DNA of 21,294 nucleotides, taken from assembly GCA_017881705.1 (NCBI GenBank), contig JADGQP010000018.1:1-21294 (forward strand), given 5' to 3'. A model generated the notes under the pieces. It searched no databases. It saw only the letters and a program-made list of their open reading frames with translations, and was not told the DNA's origin. The first letter of the stretch is position 1. Every line of letters starts with the position of its first letter. Of the stretch, positions 1 through 5,529 are shown one piece after another. The stretch is from Christensenellaceae bacterium. Lineage in GTDB: Bacteria > Bacillota > Clostridia > Christensenellales > Aristaeellaceae. Position numbers and translations under genes: made by a program.

Positions 1-189
1 CCGGACGAGCGCCACGGCTACGCCATTATCCTGCGCGCCTGCCAGCCCTGCGGAGGGGACGCGTGCGCCTCGCGCCTGCCCTACGATCTGCTGGAACGCA
101 CGACCGAACGCATTATGGCCGAGCTTACGGAAGTGCGCCGCGTGGTATACGACCTGACGCCCAGCCAGCATTACGCGTTGATGGAATAA
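1..189 (+). CDS. guaA: Probable GMP synthase (glutamine-hydrolysing), C-terminal fragment
   Basis: The reading frame is open from base 1 to TAA at 187-189 and encodes 62 residues; the rest of the gene lies left of the window. The stretch LPYDLLERTTERIMAEL followed by RRVVYDLT matches the usual dimerisation-domain ending of GMP synthase (LPYDLL..I..RI..EV..VNRVVYDIT), and the preceding AIILRA matches its VALRA strand. GMP synthase aminates XMP to GMP using glutamine and ATP in the cytoplasm. The oddity is the very end: the family normally finishes with K-P-P-x-T-I-E-W-E, which helps bind XMP, but this protein ends in PSQHYALME. That could mean a divergent paralogue or a degenerate tail. Identification rests on about 40 residues of remembered family pattern. 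A terminator follows 12 bases after the stop. Confidence 0.6.
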   Translation, partial: PDERHGYAIILRACQPCGGDACASRLPYDLLERTTERIMAELTEVRRVVYDLTPSQHYALME

Positions 190-200
190 GTACTGACGCT

Positions 201-333
201 TCAAAAAAACGGCATACGCCGCTTTTTTGAGTTTCGGGTGCTGTTACGGCTGCGCCGCAAACTCCCCGCCCGCCCGGCTAAGCCGGGCGATACGATAACA
301 GTCGGAGGGCTTCGGCCCTCCGACACTTCCTGA
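201..333 (+). repeat. Four-hairpin intergenic element, left copy
   Basis: This 133-nt non-coding stretch folds into four successive hairpins: (1) an A-tract/T-tract stem at 202-229, (2) a CGGC/GCCG stem with weak outer pairing near 244-260, (3) an 8-bp stem CGCCCGGC-TAA-GCCGGGCG, and (4) a 10-bp stem with TTCG loop at about 299-322. Conserved single-stranded blocks are TTCGGGT, CAAACTCCCCGCCC and CGATACGA. A second copy lies at 20971-21104 in the same absolute orientation, with the same four stems and some paired (compensatory) substitutions. The first hairpin doubles as the terminator of the preceding gene. I cannot match it to a named RNA family. It could be a MITE-like mobile repeat or a structured RNA. 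Confidence 0.75.
202..229 (+). terminator. Rho-independent terminator after the guaA-like gene
   Basis: C-AAAAAA pairs with TTTTTT-G around a CGGC-ATAC-GCCG core, leaving one A/C mismatch. The T run follows the GC core, so it can terminate rightward transcription from the upstream gene. The A run on the other arm makes it usable from both strands. It is also hairpin 1 of the four-hairpin repeat. Confidence 0.75.
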
Positions 334-355
334 GAATCGTAATTTACACAACCTT

Positions 356-381
356 AGCGCCTGCATTTTGCGGGCGCTTTT
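356..381 (+). terminator. Small terminator-like hairpin upstream of dapF
   Basis: AGCGCC at 356-361 pairs with GGCGCT at 373-378, extended by a T-G wobble and GCA/TGC with a TTT loop, and followed by TTTT. It would stop read-through from the left. Its 3' arm and T run overlap the likely -35 box of the dapF promoter, so terminator and promoter share bases. Confidence 0.5.
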
Positions 382-406
382 CAAATGGTCGATTTTTTGC
401 TATACT
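378..406 (+). promoter_or_regulatory. Probable sigma-A promoter of dapF
   Basis: The -10 box TATACT lies at 401-406, preceded by TGC, which makes an extended -10 (TGnTATACT). Seventeen bases upstream is a poor -35, TTTTCA at 378-383. Transcription would start near 413. That leaves no untranslated leader for the ATG at 414 but a leader with an AGGTG Shine-Dalgarno for the TTG at 432. Confidence 0.6.
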
Positions 407-431
407 AACGCGGATGAAAGCAGGTGATTCT

Positions 432-1280
432 TTGTTCCGTTTCACCAAAATGCACGGAGTCGGCAACGATTACCTTTACATCAACGCTTTTACAGAAAAA
501 TTGCCCGACGATCTGCCCGCCCTGGCGGTGCGGATGAGCCGGCCGCATTTCGGTTGCGGCAGCGACGGCCTCATCCTGATCCTCCCCAGCGACAAGGCCG
601 ATTTTCGGATGCGGATGTTCAACAGCGACGGTTCCGAAGGCGAAATGTGCGGCAACGGCATCCGCTGCGTGGCCGCCTATTGCCACGACCGGGGAATGAT
701 CGGCCAAACAGAATTCACCATCGAATCCGGCGGGCAGCTTAAAAAAATGCAGCTCACGCTGGATCCGCGCGGCCGCACCGAAAGCGTTCGCGTGGACATG
801 GGCGAACCGGTAACCGACGGCGAGCGCATCCCCAGTACGTTCGGCGGCGATCCGGTACGGATGGTTCCGCTTACCGCGCTTGGGCAAACTTGGCCCGTCA
901 CGCTGGTGAGCATGGGTAACCCCCACGCCGTCACCTTCGTGCCCGATCCCGCCCTGGCGCCGGTGACTACCGTAGGCCCTGTGCTGGAATGCGACCCCGC
1001 TTTCCCCAACAAATGCAATATCGAGTTTGTGCACGTAACCGACCGTACCCACATTGAAATGCGTGTGTGGGAGCGCGGCAGCGGCGAAACCCTCGCCTGC
1101 GGCACGGGTTCGTGCGCCTCCATGGTCGCCAGCGTTTTGAACGGCTTTATCGACCGCAAGGCGGAGGTAAGTTTACGCGGCGGAAAGCTGACCGTCGAAT
1201 GGAGCGAAAAAGATAACCACGTTTATATGACCGGCCCCGCCACGTTCGTGTACGACGGCGTGTGGCTGCTGGACGACTGA
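432..1280 (+). CDS. dapF: Diaminopimelate epimerase
   Basis: The enzyme interconverts LL- and meso-diaminopimelate, the last step before lysine decarboxylation and peptidoglycan precursor use, and acts in the cytoplasm without a cofactor through a cysteine pair. Both active-site cysteines are visible: C73 in the EMCGNGIRC motif and C223 in the LACGTGSC motif. The N-terminus FTKMHGVGNDY is the family hallmark. At 282 residues it has the usual family length. I prefer the TTG at 432: it gives the standard short N-terminus, has AGGTG at 423-427 at good spacing, and lies just downstream of the inferred transcription start. The in-frame ATG at 414 has no ribosome binding site. dapL follows after 57 bases on the same strand, so the two genes for consecutive steps are probably co-transcribed. 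Confidence 0.97.
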   Translation: MFRFTKMHGVGNDYLYINAFTEKLPDDLPALAVRMSRPHFGCGSDGLILILPSDKADFRMRMFNSDGSEGEMCGNGIRCVAAYCHDRGMIGQTEFTIESGGQLKKMQLTLDPRGRTESVRVDMGEPVTDGERIPSTFGGDPVRMVPLTALGQTWPVTLVSMGNPHAVTFVPDPALAPVTTVGPVLECDPAFPNKCNIEFVHVTDRTHIEMRVWERGSGETLACGTGSCASMVASVLNGFIDRKAEVSLRGGKLTVEWSEKDNHVYMTGPATFVYDGVWLLDD

Positions 1281-1337
1281 CCCTTCACGGTCAAACCATC
1301 ACCCGCCAGACGGCGGCGCCCGAAGGAGGCCAACCCC

Positions 1338-2549
1338 TTGCACGTCAACCCGAACTTTGAAAAACTGCCCGGCAACTACCTTTTCGCCGAAGTGGCGCGG
1401 CGCGTGAAAGCCTATAGCGCGGCTCACCCCGAAGCGGACATTCTTAAACTGGGCATCGGCGACGTAACCCAGCCCCTCGCGCCCTGTGTGGTTGCAGCGC
1501 TGAAAAAAGCCGCCGACGAAATGCTGTCCTCCGCCACTTTCCACGGGTACAGCCCTGATTACGGCTACGATTTTCTGATCGACGCCATTCGGGAGAAGGA
1601 TTACGCCCCGCGCGGCGTCCGTCTGGCGGCCGACGAGGTGTTTATTTCCGACGGCGCGAAAACCGATACTTCCGCCATCCAGGAGCTTTTTGCCGCGGAC
1701 GCGCGCATCGCCGTTACCGACCCCGTATACCCCGTGTATGTGGACAGCAACGCCATGGCTGGGCGGCTGGGCGATTTTCTGGACGGGCGCTGGACCCGCC
1801 TTACCTACCTGCCCTGCAACGCGGAAAACGGCTTCGTGCCTTCGCCGCCCACCGAACCGGCGGATGTGATTTACCTTTGCTATCCCAACAACCCTACCGG
1901 CACCACCCTTACCGCGGCGCAGCTGAAACCGTTTGTGGAGTACGCCCGCAAGCACGGCGCGGTGATCGTTTACGACGCGGCGTATAAGGCGTTTATCTCC
2001 TCCGATGTGCCCCACAGTATTTACGAGGTGGAAGGCGCGCGCGAAGTAGCGATTGAGTGCTGCTCTTTCTCCAAAACCGCGGGCTTCACCGGCGTACGCT
2101 GCGCCTATACCGTGATTCCGCACGAGGTGACCGGCCTGGGCGCGAGCGGGCAGCAGGTGGAGCTTAACGCCCTGTGGAAGCGGCGCATGGGCTCCAAGTT
2201 CAACGGCGTAAGCTACCCCGTGCAGCGTGCCGCGGAGGCGGTGTTCACGCCCGAGGGTCAGAAGCAGTGCGGCGAAACGGTCGCCTATTATAAAAAGAAC
2301 GCCGCACTTATCCGCAGCGAGCTCGCGGCCGCGGGCTATGCGGTATTCGGGGGCGTTGACGCGCCTTATGTGTGGCTGAAAACCCCCGTGGACAGCTGGC
2401 GCTTTTTCGACCGGCTGCTGGACGAGGCGCACGTGGTGGGCACGCCGGGCGCGGGCTTCGGCCCCAGCGGCGAGGGTTATTTCCGCCTGACCGCCTTTAA
2501 CACCTATGAAAAAACCGCCGAGGCACTCCGGCGCATCCGCGGGCTGTAA
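1338..2549 (+). CDS. dapL: LL-diaminopimelate aminotransferase
   Basis: This PLP-dependent fold-type I enzyme converts tetrahydrodipicolinate plus glutamate directly to LL-diaminopimelate, bypassing the succinylase or acetylase branches; the adjacent dapF makes meso-diaminopimelate from its product. The N-terminal pattern NPNFEKLPGNYLFAE, the following LKLGIGDVTQPL and the segment YLCYPNNPTGT are typical of DapL. The Schiff-base lysine is K246 in SFSKTAGFTGVRC. Length is 403 residues, normal for the family. The start is TTG at 1338, eight bases after a perfect AAGGAGG at 1323-1329. The protein should be cytosolic and dimeric. No other diaminopimelate route is seen in the window. A strong terminator follows 19 bases after the stop. 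Confidence 0.97.
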   Translation: MHVNPNFEKLPGNYLFAEVARRVKAYSAAHPEADILKLGIGDVTQPLAPCVVAALKKAADEMLSSATFHGYSPDYGYDFLIDAIREKDYAPRGVRLAADEVFISDGAKTDTSAIQELFAADARIAVTDPVYPVYVDSNAMAGRLGDFLDGRWTRLTYLPCNAENGFVPSPPTEPADVIYLCYPNNPTGTTLTAAQLKPFVEYARKHGAVIVYDAAYKAFISSDVPHSIYEVEGAREVAIECCSFSKTAGFTGVRCAYTVIPHEVTGLGASGQQVELNALWKRRMGSKFNGVSYPVQRAAEAVFTPEGQKQCGETVAYYKKNAALIRSELAAAGYAVFGGVDAPYVWLKTPVDSWRFFDRLLDEAHVVGTPGAGFGPSGEGYFRLTAFNTYEKTAEALRRIRGL

Positions 2550-2552
2550 GCT

Positions 2553-2612
2553 GCCGCCTTGCCCTACCGGCAGGCGGCGCAAGGAACAATCCCTTGCGCC
2601 GCCTGCCTTTTT
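2553..2612 (+). terminator. Strong terminator of dapF-dapL with a competing upstream hairpin
   Basis: The terminator stem is 16 perfect pairs (2569-2584 with 2592-2607), has a 7-nt loop and is followed by TTTTT. Its left arm can instead pair with 2553-2563, forming a 10-bp hairpin with one bulged T and a CTACC loop. The first and third arms are nearly the same sequence, so the two folds exclude each other, as in an attenuator. Because it sits after the dapL stop, simple termination is the likely role. Confidence 0.85.
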
Positions 2613-2713
2613 CACTTTTTTGGCGCCCGCCTTCTTTCGCCGATAAAAAGGAAAACGCACCACCTAAAGCGAATACCTTTCGTTAGTTTGTTCGATGAAA
2701 AGGAGCCGTCAGC

Positions 2714-4849
2714 ATGAGCATGAAAGCCACGCGTTTTTTCGCCGGCGCAGCGCGTATAAACGCAACAGGTAAGCCCTGCGCGCGCGCGGCGTTCAAGCGC
2801 GTTGCGCTGGCCGCGGCGCTTGCGCTTGCCTGCGCGGCGCTTTCATCCTGCGCGGCGCTCAACAGCGTGCTTTACGCGGAGCCTGCCACGCAAACAACCG
2901 TATCCGGGCCCAACCTTTCGCTGCTTTCCCTGCCCGCTTACGACGACCCGGAAGCGTCCGCTGCGCAAACCCAGGACGCGGGCACAGCCTATTCCAACGT
3001 GGATTTCTGGCTGGACGCCACGCAGAACATGGGCGGCATCAACGCGAACACGGACAGTATGTACCCCCACAAAGGCCGCAAATACCGCGAAGGCGGCTTC
3101 CAATACCATTACGGCAACACCTCGGGCTGGTACGAAAGCCTGCTGCGGGATTTTCTGTCCGCAGCGGGTGAAACGCACGTGCGCACCCTACGCTACGGCA
3201 ACGAAACCCTGTCCGCCGATTACCTGGCCAACTGCGGCCTTAGCGCGGACGACGCTTCCGTGTGGCGCGACCTGCACACCTGCGACGTCGACACCACGCC
3301 GGGCCTGTTTTCCCAGTTTTCAGGCGAGGATATGACGGGCAGTTTCTACGCGCTGGGCTCCTCTGTGTGGGTCAACCGCCTGCCCTTGCTGAACGCAAGC
3401 GACCTGGAAAACCCGACACTCTCGCAGGCCATGAGCAGCGCGCTGGACGGGGTGAAGGCGGGCGTGGCGGCGGGGGATTCGAGTTTCGTTTTGCAGGCGG
3501 GGCGCGACGGGCAGCAGTGCGCACTTTTAAGCGCGCTGGAAAACCTGGACCTGGATAAGCTCAGCGTGATCACCGTAGATCCGGCCTCCGTACGTAAAAC
3601 TGTCGGTGCGGACGCGCAGGGCCAACCTATAGAATACTACACACAGCTGCTTGCGGAACGCGGCGTGTTCGATAAGGGCCTGTGCGTGGGCGTGTTGGAT
3701 TTTCAGTTGGATTATATGGGACAGATGTCCTCCTTCTCCACCGCCACTTTCAGCGAACCGCTCATATGGGGCCGCGTGATTTTAAACGAAAAAAAGCAGA
3801 CGTTTCTGGAACTGGGCGTAATGCCGCGCCATATGCTTACCCTGGTAATCGGCACCCGCGCGCGGGTGGACGCGTTTATTCAGGCGCTTGGCACGGCCAT
3901 CGACGCGGACACGTCCCTCAAAGGCCAGCGCGGGCCGGACAACGGCGAGCTTACCTACGCGGCCGACGGCCAAACCGTGACCCAGCAGCCCTTCGGGTTC
4001 GAGTGGCATTCCACGGTTATCGCGCGGCCAAGCGTAGGGTACTATTCGCAGCACACCCAGGGCGCGGCGCTCGCCGCGGAAGCAACGGAATCGGCCGACG
4101 GCGCGCAAACTGTGACGGGCGATACCGGCGTGCCGCTGGTGTCGCTTACCCCCGGCAGCGGCGGCGCGCAGCCCGACCGCACCTTTACGGTGCGTTTCCC
4201 CCTCGCCCAGGGGGACGACGGCACCACGCTGGACGTAAGCACGCTGGGCAACGCGAGCATACAGGCGATCAACACCCTGCTGCTGACCAAAACCCTGCCC
4301 AATACCGCACAGAACCTGGCCGCCGTGCAAAGCGACGGGGAAACGTCCGTAGCCTACCGCGACCAGCTTTACGTGTTTGAAACCGACGCGCAGACTAGCG
4401 CCTTCAGCCTTAAAAATATCGCCTTGGAAAACGGCGAGCTGGTTTGCACCCTGTCGGTGCGCGGCTCGGAGCTGAAACCCGGCTATTACCGCCTGCGCCT
4501 TTCGGCGGACGCGACGGGCGCCCAGGTGGCCTGGGAAACCGTACCGTGGATCGATGGCGACCAGAGCGTGAGCACGTCGGTGACCGACGCGCAAGTGTAC
4601 GATTGGGAAACCTTCACCGCCGCCATCACCCAGTACGACCGCGACGCCAAGGGCCTGCCCAAAATGTTCACACACGCCTGGGGCCCGTATACCGATAAGC
4701 TCTATCACAGCCTGCGCGTGCCGGATTTTCCACCGGTATATAAGTCCGTGCATCTTGCGGAACTGGCCACTCAGTTCCGCAGCGCCGCCGCCAGTGACCA
4801 AAGCGCGCTCATCCGCTATGTGTTTGAGGTTTTCGTCGCGTATCCCTAA
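2714..4849 (+). CDS. Predicted lipoprotein with a von Willebrand A-like motif, first gene of the tubulin/actin-like cluster
   Basis: The 711-residue protein opens with a long basic N-region and a hydrophobic stretch (about residues 30-43) ending in the lipobox L-S-S-C with the lipid-attachment cysteine at C46, so it should be anchored to the outer face of the membrane. Residues 96-108 read VDFWLDATQNMGG, which resembles strand 1 plus the metal-binding DxSxS loop of von Willebrand A domains (here D101-x-T103-x-N105). Downstream segments such as LSVITVDPAS fit alternating strands and helices. The C-terminal half, from about residue 450, looks beta-rich. The start ATG at 2714 follows AAAAGGAG at 2697-2704. 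No convincing promoter could be picked in 2613-2713, although an independent one is expected after the dapL terminator. The next gene starts 21 bases after the stop. Function is unknown; the vWA reading is inference from one motif. Confidence 0.85.
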   Translation: MSMKATRFFAGAARINATGKPCARAAFKRVALAAALALACAALSSCAALNSVLYAEPATQTTVSGPNLSLLSLPAYDDPEASAAQTQDAGTAYSNVDFWLDATQNMGGINANTDSMYPHKGRKYREGGFQYHYGNTSGWYESLLRDFLSAAGETHVRTLRYGNETLSADYLANCGLSADDASVWRDLHTCDVDTTPGLFSQFSGEDMTGSFYALGSSVWVNRLPLLNASDLENPTLSQAMSSALDGVKAGVAAGDSSFVLQAGRDGQQCALLSALENLDLDKLSVITVDPASVRKTVGADAQGQPIEYYTQLLAERGVFDKGLCVGVLDFQLDYMGQMSSFSTATFSEPLIWGRVILNEKKQTFLELGVMPRHMLTLVIGTRARVDAFIQALGTAIDADTSLKGQRGPDNGELTYAADGQTVTQQPFGFEWHSTVIARPSVGYYSQHTQGAALAAEATESADGAQTVTGDTGVPLVSLTPGSGGAQPDRTFTVRFPLAQGDDGTTLDVSTLGNASIQAINTLLLTKTLPNTAQNLAAVQSDGETSVAYRDQLYVFETDAQTSAFSLKNIALENGELVCTLSVRGSELKPGYYRLRLSADATGAQVAWETVPWIDGDQSVSTSVTDAQVYDWETFTAAITQYDRDAKGLPKMFTHAWGPYTDKLYHSLRVPDFPPVYKSVHLAELATQFRSAAASDQSALIRYVFEVFVAYP

Positions 4850-4870
4850 CCGCAGAAAGGACGGCCGTCC

Positions 4871-5482
4871 ATGCCGAAAACCGCCGTTGTGTCCCTGAAA
4901 TACCACAACCGCTTCAAGGTGCTGCTGTGCTACGCGCTGGCCTGGGGGCTGGCGTTGTTGCTGCCAACCCTTGGGCTTCGCTATCTGTACCCCTATAAAC
5001 TGGCCGGTACGGCGCCGGCGCTGTCGCAGACCATCACCGCCCTGCTGCCCGAAGCCGCGCAGGGTGCGTCCGTGCCCCTCCCCTTGGGTGCGGACGCGCA
5101 AACGCTGCAGGCCGCGTTAAACACCCGGGATCTGGCCTGGCGCTATATCGTAAGCGGGGTAACGGCGCTCGCGTGGACGCTGAGCCTTGTGTGGCAACTG
5201 CTGTGGCGCGTCCGTTTTTCTCACCCCGGGCAGGCCGCGCGCGCGGCGCTTAGGGCGCGCCGGAGCTACCGAATTTCCATGGCGGGCATCTGGGCGCTCA
5301 ACCTGCTGGCGGCGGCACTTTTATACCTGGGCGGAGTCCGGCAGATTGCCGATCGCGGGCTGTGGGATTATCTGCTGTATTTTACCGGTTTCGTGCTCAA
5401 CCCTCTGGCCGCGATGCTGTGCTTCCGGCTGGCCGCGCCGCCGTCCGTTTCCGGCAGACACGCGTTTTTCAGGCGCCTGTAA
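4871..5482 (+). CDS. Small four-helix membrane protein
   Basis: The 203-residue protein has four likely transmembrane helices at about 17-36, 92-112, 135-155 and 167-187. A 55-residue loop lies between helices 1 and 2, and a strongly basic loop (RAALRARRSYR, about 124-134) between helices 2 and 3. By the positive-inside rule the basic loop and both termini are cytoplasmic and the long loop is outside, where it could touch the lipoprotein encoded just upstream. A start at ATG 4871 follows AGAAAGGA. The tubulin-like gene begins 47 bases downstream. I recognise no family. Its position between an extracellular lipoprotein and two cytoskeletal-type NTPases suggests a membrane linker, but that is inference. 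Confidence 0.85.
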   Translation: MPKTAVVSLKYHNRFKVLLCYALAWGLALLLPTLGLRYLYPYKLAGTAPALSQTITALLPEAAQGASVPLPLGADAQTLQAALNTRDLAWRYIVSGVTALAWTLSLVWQLLWRVRFSHPGQAARAALRARRSYRISMAGIWALNLLAAALLYLGGVRQIADRGLWDYLLYFTGFVLNPLAAMLCFRLAAPPSVSGRHAFFRRL

Positions 5483-5529
5483 CCAAAGCAAGCCGCTGGC
5501 TCCCCACCTTGTTTCCCACAGGAGGCGCT

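Noticed and set aside
201..333. Lysine riboswitch upstream of dapF
   Set aside because: The position is suggestive, but the element ends before the dapF promoter, shows none of the lysine riboswitch layout, and has a second copy antisense to unrelated genes.
1299..2663. Open frame of 454 codons on the minus strand opposite dapL
   Set aside because: It lies entirely over dapL and the terminator, has no ribosome binding site, and its composition is typical of the antisense of a GC-rich gene.
2613..2713. Promoter for the lipoprotein-led cluster (TTGGCG near 2620 with TAAAAA near 2644)
   Set aside because: The match is weak (-10 at four of six, 18-bp spacer) and overlaps the terminator tail; a promoter is expected here but cannot be placed.
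3782..5101. Open frame of 439 codons on the minus strand opposite the lipoprotein and membrane-protein genes
   Set aside because: It spans the junction of two well-supported genes, with no domain pattern, start signal or promoter; it is a GC-rich shadow.
5362..5529. N-terminal extension of the tubulin-like frame
   Set aside because: It overlaps the membrane-protein gene by 121 bases and adds sequence without family resemblance; GGAGG sits just before ATG 5530, where the tubulin fold begins.
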